DNA of 58,439 nucleotides, taken from Burkholderiaceae bacterium. GTDB lineage: Bacteria; Pseudomonadota; Gammaproteobacteria; Burkholderiales; Burkholderiaceae. The notes under the pieces were generated by a model. That model saw only the letters and a program-made list of their open reading frames with translations. It did no database searches and was not told the DNA's origin. The stretch is taken from NCBI GenBank assembly GCA_947450605.1, contig CANFWB010000007.1, forward strand, positions 1 to 58,439, in the 5' to 3' direction. A program made the translations under genes and the position numbers. Below are positions 19,103-28,112 of the stretch, one piece after another; position 1 is the stretch's first letter; each line of letters begins with the position of its first letter.

Positions 19103-19111
19103 AATAGCTCC

Positions 19112-20536
19112 TTACTTTTCGCTCAAAAAAGATGCAATAGAGACGCTGGGATCGAGCACCTGGTTCAAATCAACAGCATCCTCACCCGGGATCCGCACTT
19201 TTGTAAAGACATGCCCTTCATAAGCGAGCGGCTTAGTAGCATCAAAACCAACCTTTGAGCTCAAGCCTTGATAGGACGTGGGAATAACACCCTGTGCATC
19301 CACGGGTAGCCCAACAGTTGTAGAGGGGTCAAGCACAGAGCCCTGGGCATCATGAATGACCAGTAAATCATGCTTGGCCTGAAAGCGTGTTGCAACAGCC
19401 CACTCAACTTGAAGTGGGTCATGCACATCGACATCCTCGTCAACCACTATCACATGCTTAACATCATAATGTGAGCTAAACGCCCCCAGGATGACATTCT
19501 TGGGCATCCCTTCATGTGTTTTCTTAATCTGCACATATAAATGATAGCGACCAACACCTCCCAGCGAGAGATGTACGTCCCGAACGCTCGGAAAGCTCCG
19601 CTTTAGGTGGGAAAGAATAGTGGATTCTCGAGGTATTGAACCTAACAGTAAATGCTCTAATTCCGCCGGAATGATCGTATGGAAAATAGGATTCTTTCGA
19701 TGCGTAACAGCATCAACCACTATCACTTGGCGCTTTTCTTGGGAGCTATAGTATTTAGGAAACTCTCCAAATGGCCCCTCTATTTCACGAACATTTGGAG
19801 GTATATGTCCCTCAATCACAATTTCAGCATTTGCGGGAACTAATACATTATTGCTTAGACATGAGACAACATCCAAAGGCTTTCCATGAAGCGCGCCAGC
19901 AATTTCGAGCTCATCGGAATCGATTGGTGCAATCGCCTGAGATGCGAGTAATGTTAATGGGTCAACACCAATAACTATGGCAACCGGTAAAGCTTGGTTC
20001 ATTTCTTCAGCCGCCTGCTGAAAGGCATGTAAGTGGCGCGGCAAAATCAATACAGCCATTCGGTCTTTTGAATTAACTTGTATACGATTAATGGATACGT
20101 TTTGAACACCAGTTTTTGGGTTTTTCGCAATCACCAAACCAGCAGTGATGTAAGGCCCGCTATCATGTTCGCTATGAGTTGGGACTGGGAGCAAGACTCT
20201 TAAATCAAAATCTTTGTGAACGACTTCCTGACATGGTGCATCTTTTACAATATGACAGGGCAATGGATTGTCGGCCGCCGCTCTAAAGGAGTCCAAAAGT
20301 CGCCCTTCTTCAACACCCATCGCCTCGGCAATCCAAGATCTAGAAGACATAAATCCTGATACAACAGGTATAGCATGACCATCAGGTGCCGGGAAAAGCA
20401 CTCCACTTTTACCGTCTAAATTTTTAGCGATAGCAGCAAGCTGATGCTTCAATGCAATATTCTTTTGAGTTGCGACAAGACGATTTGTTTGGGCCAATTG
20501 CTTAAGCCAAGATCTAAGTTCGGTATATTTTTTCAT
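19112..20536 (-). CDS. hmfF: UbiD-family decarboxylase, candidate 2,5-furandicarboxylate decarboxylase (HmfF-like)
   Basis: A 474-residue prenyl-FMN-dependent decarboxylase. The catalytic network expected of UbiD is present: R151 in SINRIQ, and E253 and E258 in EIEGPFGEF. H295 (in AELEH) and R303 (in GSIPRE) lie where, as I recall, characterised HmfF has the His and Arg that hold furan-2,5-dicarboxylate (about 296 and 304); this needs alignment. UbiX follows nine bases downstream, and the other half of a furoate pathway is encoded 14 kb away. Alternatives are decarboxylases for pyrrole-2-carboxylate or benzoates. Family secure, substrate inferred. Confidence 0.85.
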   Translation of the reverse strand: MKKYTELRSWLKQLAQTNRLVATQKNIALKHQLAAIAKNLDGKSGVLFPAPDGHAIPVVSGFMSSRSWIAEAMGVEEGRLLDSFRAAADNPLPCHIVKDAPCQEVVHKDFDLRVLLPVPTHSEHDSGPYITAGLVIAKNPKTGVQNVSINRIQVNSKDRMAVLILPRHLHAFQQAAEEMNQALPVAIVIGVDPLTLLASQAIAPIDSDELEIAGALHGKPLDVVSCLSNNVLVPANAEIVIEGHIPPNVREIEGPFGEFPKYYSSQEKRQVIVVDAVTHRKNPIFHTIIPAELEHLLLGSIPRESTILSHLKRSFPSVRDVHLSLGGVGRYHLYVQIKKTHEGMPKNVILGAFSSHYDVKHVIVVDEDVDVHDPLQVEWAVATRFQAKHDLLVIHDAQGSVLDPSTTVGLPVDAQGVIPTSYQGLSSKVGFDATKPLAYEGHVFTKVRIPGEDAVDLNQVLDPSVSIASFLSEK

Positions 20537-20569
20537 AAAAATTCACAGTATGGAGTAATTAAAAAGCAC

Positions 20570-22252
20570 TTAAACACTAGCCCCTCTGAGGTCTTGAACT
20601 GTTAAGTGCGGAGTTAAAGCATTGGGATCGGTTAGCAATTCGATGAGTGCGGGCTTACTTGATGAAAGTGCCCGTTTAAATGCAGCATCAAAATCTTTAG
20701 CCACGGAAATACTTTCTGCATATGCACCATATGATTTTGCGAGATCCACAAAATTAGGATTGTTCAAATTGGTTGCCCAGACATTTCCCGGGTAATGTCG
20801 CTCCTGATGCATGCGAATGCTTCCATACATATTATTATTAACAACAATCACAATGATATTTGCCCCGTATTGAACAGCTGTCGCAAGTTCTTGGCTCGAC
20901 ATCAAAAAACAGCCGTCACCCGCAAAACACACCACTGTTCGCGATGGATAAAGTAACTTTGCAGCGATTGCTGCCGGCAATCCGTATCCCATCGTTCCAC
21001 TGGTTGGAGCAAGTTGTGTACGTAAGCCGCGATACTGATAGAAACGCTGAACCCATAATGTGTAATTTCCAGCACCGTTAGTAATAATTGAGTCTGCCGG
21101 CAATATCCCCCTGAGAGATTTCATAATCTCACTTAAATTAGCACCTTCAGCAGATGCAACGGGATTAAGAGTCTCTAGATAATCTTCCCTAGCTGAAGCA
21201 AGACAAGAAATTCTTTCAGAATTGCCAGAATTCAGCGCTTCAATCGAGGAGACGGCGGCCGCAAAATTCTTCGGCGTTGCGTTAATGGGTAGTTGTGCCT
21301 GATAAATTTTTCCCAGCTCAAGTGGATCAGCATGCACATGGATGAGTTTCTGAGTAGGTCTTGGAATATTTAATAGCGTATAGCCGTTGGTAGTTGTTTC
21401 ACCTAGGCGAGCACCGACACATAAAATTAAATCAGCCTCACTAATTCTTTTGGTCAGTTTTGGATTCATACCCAAACCTGCTTCACCAACATAATTAGGG
21501 TGCTGGTTATCGACAATATCTTGACGCCTAAATGCGCATGCAATAGGGAGATTAAGGCGCCCAGCAAAACCACTAATCTGTTCACTTGCCGAAGTATCCC
21601 AGCCACTACCACCCAAAATTATGATGGGATTTTTTGAATTTTCAATCAATTCAACCACTTTTGCAATATCGACATCTAATGGGGCGGCCCCGGACGATTG
21701 ATATCTTTTCAAGTCCACACTGTCAATTAATTCTGAAAGCATATCCTCGGGTAGCGCTAAGACTACCGGGCCAGGTCTGCCAGATGTGGCAATGCTATAA
21801 GCCCGCGAAATCATTTCGGGCAATCGTTCAACATCATCGATCTGATCAACCCACTTTGCGATATCCCCAAACATTTTTTTATAGTCAATTTCTTGCCAAG
21901 CTTCCCTACCAAGCGTAGCTCTTTCCACTTGACCGACAAATAAAATCAATGGCGTAGAGTCCTGTCGAGCTGTATGAACGGCGATGCTACCATTAGTCGC
22001 GCCAGGCCCTCTAGTCACAAAAAATACACCAGGCTCACCAGTCAATTTTCCGTAAGCCTCAGCCATATTGCCAGCACCGCTTTCATGCCTACAGACAACT
22101 GTTTGAATTTTTTCTCTAGATAAGTACAGCGCATCAATTACTGGCAGAAAGCTCTCTCCAGGCACGCAATAAATTGTTTTAGTGCCATTAGCGATCAGCG
22201 CATCTACCAGAATCTGGCCACCACTTTTCTTCGTGTTTTCTTTATTGATCAT
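20570..22252 (-). CDS. Thiamine diphosphate enzyme, acetolactate-synthase-like; candidate 2-oxo acid decarboxylase
   Basis: A 560-residue three-domain ThDP enzyme of the AHAS/POX group. The activating Glu is E57 (CRHESGAGNMAEA). The ThDP/Mg motif is AGDGCFLMSSQE ending in VVNNN. The N-terminal PGESF and RGPGATN motifs are acetolactate-synthase-like; the Ser and His that catalyse in benzoylformate decarboxylase are not at those places. Encoded between a 2-hydroxyacid dehydrogenase and a UbiD decarboxylase, with an aldehyde dehydrogenase in the same operon, it most plausibly decarboxylates a 2-oxo acid to an aldehyde. Ligation or lyase chemistry is possible. A core AHAS is unlikely, as no small subunit gene is nearby. 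Confidence 0.82.
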   Translation of the reverse strand: MINKENTKKSGGQILVDALIANGTKTIYCVPGESFLPVIDALYLSREKIQTVVCRHESGAGNMAEAYGKLTGEPGVFFVTRGPGATNGSIAVHTARQDSTPLILFVGQVERATLGREAWQEIDYKKMFGDIAKWVDQIDDVERLPEMISRAYSIATSGRPGPVVLALPEDMLSELIDSVDLKRYQSSGAAPLDVDIAKVVELIENSKNPIIILGGSGWDTSASEQISGFAGRLNLPIACAFRRQDIVDNQHPNYVGEAGLGMNPKLTKRISEADLILCVGARLGETTTNGYTLLNIPRPTQKLIHVHADPLELGKIYQAQLPINATPKNFAAAVSSIEALNSGNSERISCLASAREDYLETLNPVASAEGANLSEIMKSLRGILPADSIITNGAGNYTLWVQRFYQYRGLRTQLAPTSGTMGYGLPAAIAAKLLYPSRTVVCFAGDGCFLMSSQELATAVQYGANIIVIVVNNNMYGSIRMHQERHYPGNVWATNLNNPNFVDLAKSYGAYAESISVAKDFDAAFKRALSSSKPALIELLTDPNALTPHLTVQDLRGASV

Positions 22253-22264
22253 AAAAAGCTTTAT

Positions 22265-23428
22265 TTAGAAATATAGTTGGTGAACAGGAGTTATATAGGA
22301 AGAATTAAGAGATTTTGAGTGAGGGCAACCCAGTAAAGCCAAGTCAACATCCACTTCACCCTTAATAATATTCAAAGCGCGCAGGACACCCTTCTCTCCA
22401 CCTGCACCAAGGCCATACATTGCTGGTCGACCGATAAAAACACATTTGGCACCTAAAGCCAAAGCCTTCAATACATCTGTGCCTCTACGAATACCGCCAT
22501 CAAGCATTACCGTCAAATTAGGAGCAGACTCGATAATTTCCGGAAGCGCATCAAGCGAAGCAACAGCACCATCAAGCTGTCTACCGCCATGGTTAGAAAC
22601 AATAATTCCATCAACTCCAATTTTTTCTGCCTGTAACGCATCTTCAGGCCTTAATAAACCCTTTAGAACAAGTTTTCCAGGCCAGGCCTTACGAATTTTT
22701 ACAACCTCATCCCATGTCATGGCCGCTCTACCTAAGCGGTGATCACCTTTGACGACATTAACAATAGGGCCTCCGCGCTCAGCCGTGAAATTTTCAAAAT
22801 GCGGAATTCCTTTTAGCAATAAGGTTCGCAAGAACACATTCATCACCCAGCGCGGTCTCAATATTCCGCCAATCAGTAATTTCAGATTAGGCCTAAGGGG
22901 TAATGAAAACCCATTTCTCAACTCATTTTCACGAGTAGAAGCAAGCTGAACATCTACCGTAATAACCAATACCTTTACCTTGGCATGCTCCAGACGCGCA
23001 AGCAATGGTGTGATGACATCAAAATTGGCTGGTATATACGCCTGATACCAAGTATTTGGATAAAGCGTCATGACCCGCTCCAAGGGAACAGTAGATGCTG
23101 CGCTAAGAATGAAGGGGGAGCCAACACGCTTTGCAGCATTTGCCAAGGCAAGATCACCCTCAAATTCGCACAAACTAGAGACACCCATTGGGCTGATGCC
23201 AAAAGGCAATTTAAACCGCTCACCAAAAATTTCTACAGAAAGATCCCGTTGCGACACGTTAACCAAAGGGTGAGTAAGAAAAGCCCACTTAGAGAATGCA
23301 TGTCTATTAGCCAATACGGTAGTCTGATCTTCGGAGCCACCGTCGATGTACCCAAAAATACTAGCTGGCAAACGCTTTTTGGCGAGAAGGCGCAAATCGG
23401 AAATGGAGAGGGCGTCAGTAATACCCAT
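22265..23428 (-). CDS. FMN-dependent 2-hydroxyacid dehydrogenase (lactate/mandelate dehydrogenase family)
   Basis: A 387-residue TIM-barrel flavoenzyme that oxidises an L-2-hydroxy acid to the 2-oxo acid. FGYIDGGSEDQTT, PFGISPMGVSSL, WYQAYIP, K256 (VLKGLL) and the active-site SNHGGRQLDG (H280, R283) are all present, as is the FMN phosphate site MLDGGIRRGTDVLKALALGAKCVFIGRP. A hydrophobic insert around 182-206 is where mandelate dehydrogenase carries its membrane-binding loop, so membrane attachment and electron transfer to quinone are plausible. Substrate unknown. It lies 12 bp upstream of the ThDP enzyme gene. Confidence 0.9.
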   Translation of the reverse strand: MGITDALSISDLRLLAKKRLPASIFGYIDGGSEDQTTVLANRHAFSKWAFLTHPLVNVSQRDLSVEIFGERFKLPFGISPMGVSSLCEFEGDLALANAAKRVGSPFILSAASTVPLERVMTLYPNTWYQAYIPANFDVITPLLARLEHAKVKVLVITVDVQLASTRENELRNGFSLPLRPNLKLLIGGILRPRWVMNVFLRTLLLKGIPHFENFTAERGGPIVNVVKGDHRLGRAAMTWDEVVKIRKAWPGKLVLKGLLRPEDALQAEKIGVDGIIVSNHGGRQLDGAVASLDALPEIIESAPNLTVMLDGGIRRGTDVLKALALGAKCVFIGRPAMYGLGAGGEKGVLRALNIIKGEVDVDLALLGCPHSKSLNSSYITPVHQLYF

Positions 23429-23434
23429 TAGAAA

Positions 23435-24409
23435 TTACTCCGCCTTAATTCCAGATTTAGAAATGACGGAACTCCATTTTACGTCCTGAGCTTTATTGAA
23501 TTTTTCGAAGTCGTCTATAGAGCCACCCAAAATAAATACGCCAGCAGCGGCAAAATTATCTTTTACATCGTCACTCTTTAAGGCCTTATTTAACTCAGAA
23601 TTCAGTTTTTGTAATATAGGCGCAGGCACATTTGCCGGTGCAAATATCCCATACCAAACTGAAACATCAAAACCTGGATATCCTTGCTCAGCAATTGTTG
23701 GAATATTTGGAGCGCTAGCGACTCGTTTAGCAGAGGTGATTCCTAGTGCGCGCATTTTTCCAGCTTTAACATGTGGCATCGCATTTGGGAAGTTATCAAA
23801 CATCACATCTACCTGACCGCCCAGCAAATCTGTCACCATAGGGGCGCTTCCCTTATAGTTAATCTGAGTAACATAAATGCCAGCAATGCTTTTAAGGTAC
23901 TCCATTGATAAAGCTTGCGAAGTGCCCGCGCCAGATGCTGCGTAATTAAGCTTTCCAGGATTTGCTTTTGCATATGCAACGAACTCCTGAAGCGTCTTAA
24001 ATGGAGAATCCTCCCTGACGAGGAGAACGTTAGGTGATTCGCCACCAAGAATCACTGGCGTCAAATCTTTTTTTGTATCGTATGGAAGTTTAGCAAGCAA
24101 AAACTGATTTACTGTTAACGGAAATCCATTCACTACTAAGGTATAGCCATCTGGAGCAGACTTTGCAGCCGCATCAGTCCCGATAACAGTACCGCCACCA
24201 GGCTTGTTCTCGACTACAACTGGTTGACCCATTGAAGCCTGCAATTTTCTAGCGAAAATTCTTGCCATCGCATCATTAAACGCACCCGGAGCATATGGAA
24301 CAATAATTTTGATTGTCTTATCTGGATAGTTGGCAGTCGATTGCGTGAATGCAGCCGAGGAAGTCCCAAACATAGCGGCCAATACAAGTACATGCAAAAT
24401 AATTTTCAT
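23435..24409 (-). CDS. Bug-type (TctC) periplasmic solute-binding protein
   Basis: A 324-residue Bug protein. The start at 24409 opens a signal peptide (MKIILHVLVLAAMFGTSSAAFTQ). The longer TTG-type start would put ten residues in front and spoil it. NYPDKTIKIIVPYAPGAFNDAMAR and VVVENKPGGGTVIGTDAAAKSAPDGYTL are family signatures; Bug proteins bind small carboxylates. No TctA or TctB membrane gene lies in the window, so its transporter must be elsewhere or it acts as an orphan sensor. It sits between the aldehyde dehydrogenase and hydroxyacid dehydrogenase genes. Confidence 0.9.
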   Translation of the reverse strand: MKIILHVLVLAAMFGTSSAAFTQSTANYPDKTIKIIVPYAPGAFNDAMARIFARKLQASMGQPVVVENKPGGGTVIGTDAAAKSAPDGYTLVVNGFPLTVNQFLLAKLPYDTKKDLTPVILGGESPNVLLVREDSPFKTLQEFVAYAKANPGKLNYAASGAGTSQALSMEYLKSIAGIYVTQINYKGSAPMVTDLLGGQVDVMFDNFPNAMPHVKAGKMRALGITSAKRVASAPNIPTIAEQGYPGFDVSVWYGIFAPANVPAPILQKLNSELNKALKSDDVKDNFAAAGVFILGGSIDDFEKFNKAQDVKWSSVISKSGIKAE

Positions 24410-24438
24410 ACTGTAACTCCAATAATTTATAAATAACA

Positions 24439-25893
24439 CTACCGTTTAACAACGCCAACGTTTTGGTAAATATGTTTAATTTCTTGAAAATCAATCAATG
24501 CATCATATCCATGCAATCGCCCTAACCCGCTCTGACGATAGCCGCCTGTTTCAGCCTCAGCAATGAGCTTGTTATGATCATTAATCCATACCGTGCCATT
24601 CTTCAGGGCTCTAGCAACACGCATCGATCGAGCTCCATCGCTCGTCCATACGCTGGCCGACAAACCAAAAACAGAATCATTTGCTCGCCTTACTGCATCA
24701 GATTCATCGAGAAATTTTTCGATCACCACTAGGGGGCCAAAAATCTCTTCCTGAATGAAGCTGGCCTTGCAATCCTCATGGGCTAGCAAAGTCGGCGTCA
24801 AAAATGCACCATCTTCAGCGCAAGTTACTCTTGTTGAGCCCTTTACCACGACCTCATCTGCCAAAGCCATGGCCTCCTCAATACGCTTGCCGACTAAATT
24901 GGCGCTTTCCATATCAATCATCGGGCCCATTTGCACGCCGTCCTCAAACCCAGATCCAACGCTGATATTTTTTAACCTAGAGGCTAGGGCATTCTTAAAT
25001 TCCTCGTAACAACTAGCATGCACCAGCACTCTTCTCGCAGCTGTGCACTGCTGCCCTGAAATAATCGTAGCCGCATTGGCAAGAAGCGATGCGACGTTAG
25101 CAATATCAATATCTGAAAACACCAAACAAGCTGATTTACCACCTAACTCTAGCGATAACTTTTTCATCGTTGGTGCTGCGGCAGCCATAATCTTTTGCCC
25201 AGTGACATTGGACCCTGTAAAACTTAACACGGCCACCTCGGGTGAGGTCGTCAAATAAGAACCTACTTCAAATGACTCCTCATTGACTGTATTGACAACG
25301 CCAGGTATAAATCCCTCTACGGATATCAACTCTTGAATAATGGCCGCGGTAATTAAAGTTGTCTGCGGTGCCGGCTTAATGACGGCAGAGCAACCAGTAG
25401 CAAGTGCTGGCGCAAGAGAGCGAATAAGCAAAACTACTGGAGCATTCCATGGCACGATAATACCAACAACTCCGGCAGGCTCTTTTAGCATCATCGAAAA
25501 TACGCCAGGCTCTACCTCAAACACATGTCCAGGCATATATCTACTGAGGCCAGCGTAATAGCGTATCTCTGAAATAGCGGCAGCTATTTCACCACGAGAT
25601 TGCAGAATGACCTTGCCATTTTCTCGCGTTAAAAGGACTGCCAATGGCTCTAATTTTTGCTCCAGGCGATCTGCCCAACGTAGCAATACCATCTGCCTCA
25701 AACGGGGGTTTTGGGACCATAGCGGATTCTCAAATGCGACGTTAGCGGCATCTACTGCACTTTTGGCATCTACTGCGGATGAATCAGCAAAACGGCCAAT
25801 CACCTGACCATTAAGGGGATCGCGAGACGATGAAAATCGTCCAGTCGCAGATGGCTGCCAACAGCCATTGATAAGATTCAGCGCTGTAATCAT
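24439..25893 (-). CDS. NAD(P)-dependent aldehyde dehydrogenase
   Basis: A 484-residue ALDH-superfamily enzyme that oxidises an aldehyde to a carboxylate. Catalytic residues are complete: N150 (in PWNAPV), K173 (VIKPAP), E249 (LELGGK) and C283 (GQQCTAARR). The C-terminal NDSVFGLSASVWT and GGYRQSGLGR are typical. In this operon it would act after the ThDP decarboxylase. If the substrate is 5-formyl-2-furoate, the product would be the UbiD substrate 2,5-furandicarboxylate, but other aldehydes fit as well. Confidence 0.93.
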   Translation of the reverse strand: MITALNLINGCWQPSATGRFSSSRDPLNGQVIGRFADSSAVDAKSAVDAANVAFENPLWSQNPRLRQMVLLRWADRLEQKLEPLAVLLTRENGKVILQSRGEIAAAISEIRYYAGLSRYMPGHVFEVEPGVFSMMLKEPAGVVGIIVPWNAPVVLLIRSLAPALATGCSAVIKPAPQTTLITAAIIQELISVEGFIPGVVNTVNEESFEVGSYLTTSPEVAVLSFTGSNVTGQKIMAAAAPTMKKLSLELGGKSACLVFSDIDIANVASLLANAATIISGQQCTAARRVLVHASCYEEFKNALASRLKNISVGSGFEDGVQMGPMIDMESANLVGKRIEEAMALADEVVVKGSTRVTCAEDGAFLTPTLLAHEDCKASFIQEEIFGPLVVIEKFLDESDAVRRANDSVFGLSASVWTSDGARSMRVARALKNGTVWINDHNKLIAEAETGGYRQSGLGRLHGYDALIDFQEIKHIYQNVGVVKR

Positions 25894-25914
25894 CGTTAAA
25901 AGTAAATAGCTAAC

Positions 25915-27093
25915 TTATGCATATGCGGGACCCTCAATTACCGGATGTGACTTTATAAAATCCTCATTAACCTCAATGCCAATACCAGGAAGATCCGATG
26001 GTTTTACACATCCATCGGCATCCAAGCTGAAGGGGGTGCTGACCAACTCATCTCTAAATAGATTTTCCTTGGACACATCAGCCTCAAAGTACCCACCCTG
26101 ATCAATCGAGGCAATGAAATGAATCGTTGCGGCCATATTAATTCCGGTCATTGAAGTATGTGGATGCGTTGGTAATTTGTAAGCAGACCCCAATGCAGCA
26201 ATTCGCAAAGCCTCAGTAAGTCCACCTGTTTTGGAGAGGTCTGGCTGCAAAATATTAACGATCCGATCATCTACCAGACGATTGAATTCAAATCGTGTGT
26301 AGTGATTCTCGCCAGCAGCAAATGCGATCTTTCCAAAACTTCTTGCCAACTCGTAGTGACGATAATCATGCGCTGGGAATGGCTCTTCCAACCACCCCAG
26401 CCCCAATTCATCCAAGGCAGGAATAATGGTTCTTGCATCATCTAGCGTGTATGCGCAATTAGCATCACCCAAGACCTCCACTTGAGATCCAAATGCTTTA
26501 CGTACAGCAGTGATCCTACTTAAATCATGCTGAACACTTTCGCCCAGTCTTAATTTAATTACCTTATACCCGGACTCAATTAACGCTCGAGCCTCTTCTA
26601 CTAATTTGTCGGGCTCCTGCCAGCCTAGTGCTACACCACCGGCATAAGCGGGAATATTTTTTGAAGCGCCTCCGAGTAACTTATACAGCGGCCAACCTAC
26701 TGCTTTGGCCCTTATATCCCAAAGCGCCATATCAATGCCGCTCATCGCAATAGCGCAACCTGCACCAAGACCCATAGCGGCTAATTGTCTAGAATAAATA
26801 TCTTTCCATATGTCGACAACATTACTGGCATCTTTGCCAACTACCATAGGTCTTAATGCATGATTAATGAAATAAGCAATGGTTGATGGCGCCCTACCAT
26901 GATGAGATTCTCCCCACCCATAGAGACCTGATGCAGTTGTGACTTTGACCACAACGGCATCTCGCTTCAATGCCTGACCAACCCCTAATCGAACACTGTT
27001 TTTTAGTGCCACCGGAAAGGACATTGCCCATGCTTTGACGTCGGAAATCTTCAAATCCGAGTCACGTTGCCCTCCATGCTGTCTCAAGTGCAT
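25915..27093 (-). CDS. Enolase-superfamily enzyme, mandelate racemase subgroup
   Basis: A 392-residue protein with MR_MLE N- and C-terminal domains. Metal ligands are D210 (GDANCAY), E236 (WLEEPF) and E262 (AGENHY). The Asp-His dyad is D285 (ILQPDLSKTGG) with H310 or H312 (PTHPHTS). The lysine motif reads K180-L-R182, not KxK, so the base that racemises one mandelate enantiomer seems absent, favouring a dehydratase or a one-base reaction. The ATG at 27093 is used; a TTG nine codons upstream is the alternative, and spacing to the AAGGA is poor for either. First gene of its operon, divergent from LysR. Confidence 0.87.
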   Translation of the reverse strand: MHLRQHGGQRDSDLKISDVKAWAMSFPVALKNSVRLGVGQALKRDAVVVKVTTASGLYGWGESHHGRAPSTIAYFINHALRPMVVGKDASNVVDIWKDIYSRQLAAMGLGAGCAIAMSGIDMALWDIRAKAVGWPLYKLLGGASKNIPAYAGGVALGWQEPDKLVEEARALIESGYKVIKLRLGESVQHDLSRITAVRKAFGSQVEVLGDANCAYTLDDARTIIPALDELGLGWLEEPFPAHDYRHYELARSFGKIAFAAGENHYTRFEFNRLVDDRIVNILQPDLSKTGGLTEALRIAALGSAYKLPTHPHTSMTGINMAATIHFIASIDQGGYFEADVSKENLFRDELVSTPFSLDADGCVKPSDLPGIGIEVNEDFIKSHPVIEGPAYA

Positions 27094-27120
27094 ATCCTTA
27101 ATATATATTTTATTGTCCAA

Positions 27121-27180
27121 GTTTAAGAACTTAGTTATATCAAATCAATTAATACTTACTTATACTAACAATCACTTTAA
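27121..27180. promoter_or_regulatory. Divergent promoter region of LysR gene and operon B
   Basis: A 104-bp gap between divergent starts, very A/T rich. TTAGTTATA (27131-27139) and TATACTAA (27161-27168) form an imperfect inverted repeat. LysR proteins usually bind such a gap to control both genes, so this is the likely operator. I cannot pick a convincing T-N11-A box with confidence. Confidence 0.4.
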
Positions 27181-27197
27181 ATGATGGGTTGATCGCA

Positions 27198-28091
27198 ATG
27201 GAATTTAAGCAAATTCAGTACTTCGCTTGCCTGTATGAGGAAGGCACCGTCACCCGCGCCGCAAATCGATTAAATATCGTCCAGCCCGCTCTTAGCGCAC
27301 AAATAAAGAACCTGGAATGTTCTATTGGTGAATTATTATTTACCAGAAGCTCCAAAGGTATGCATCCCACCCCAGCAGGTCGAAGGATGTATCAATTATT
27401 TCAGCCGCTACTAGAGGAATTTGAGCGCTCAAAAAATCAAGTAAGTAACTCCCATGCGGAGCTTTCTGGCAATATCCGGATTGGCGTTATTTCATCTATT
27501 GCAGAAAGTATCTTGGCAAAAGTTGTGAATGAATTCACAGCCAAACACCCTCGCGTAAGCCTCTCAATCACCGAGGGATTTAGCGAGGCACTATGCGACC
27601 TAGTGGCTGGCGGACAACTAGAAGCCGCCATCATCAATAGGCCGAGAACAAGACTGACATTACGCAACGATCCAATGTTAGATGAGGAAATAGTACTTGT
27701 CAGCGGGGCAAAGGCGGATATCGGCAAGGAAAATTTGGCACTCAAAAAAGTATTAGGCTTAAAGATGGTATTGCCCACTAAACAGCATGGCTTGCGAAAG
27801 ATTTTGGACAGCATTACATCTTCAGAAAATCTAGAGCTATCTCCAATACATGAGATTGACTCAATTAATGCAATCATGCAATTAGTGGAAATTAGTGATT
27901 ACGTTACGCTATTGCCACAACTTGCTTTGAAGGGAGCGAGTAGCATGAAATTGTCAATGAACAGTATTCATTCCCCCGGTCTCACACGCCAAATATCCTG
28001 TGTATCGCACCCGCGACGACCGCTTAATGCAGCCGTCGCAAGCTTCATAGAAATATGTTCACGATTCTCGATTGAAACCCACACAAAGTGA
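27198..28091 (+). CDS. LysR-family transcriptional regulator
   Basis: A 297-residue LysR protein. MEFKQIQYFACLYEEGTVTRAANRLNIVQPALSAQIKNLE is the winged HTH (residues 1-60), followed by a two-lobed effector domain. The ATG at 27198 is preferred over a TTG three codons earlier. It is transcribed away from the enolase-superfamily gene across a 104-bp gap and runs toward the Bug gene of operon A. It is therefore the likely regulator of operon B, probably responding to a pathway intermediate. Confidence 0.93.
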   Translation: MEFKQIQYFACLYEEGTVTRAANRLNIVQPALSAQIKNLECSIGELLFTRSSKGMHPTPAGRRMYQLFQPLLEEFERSKNQVSNSHAELSGNIRIGVISSIAESILAKVVNEFTAKHPRVSLSITEGFSEALCDLVAGGQLEAAIINRPRTRLTLRNDPMLDEEIVLVSGAKADIGKENLALKKVLGLKMVLPTKQHGLRKILDSITSSENLELSPIHEIDSINAIMQLVEISDYVTLLPQLALKGASSMKLSMNSIHSPGLTRQISCVSHPRRPLNAAVASFIEICSRFSIETHTK

Positions 28092-28112
28092 GCCTCCCCA
28101 ACCGAGAATAGA

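Noticed and set aside
20570..22252. Biosynthetic acetolactate synthase (ilvB)
   Set aside because: No ilvN or ilvC is adjacent and the gene is embedded in a catabolic operon between a hydroxyacid dehydrogenase and a UbiD decarboxylase.
27437..27877. 146-codon minus-strand frame
   Set aside because: Antisense to the LysR gene, with no homology I recognise and Ser-rich content typical of shadow frames.
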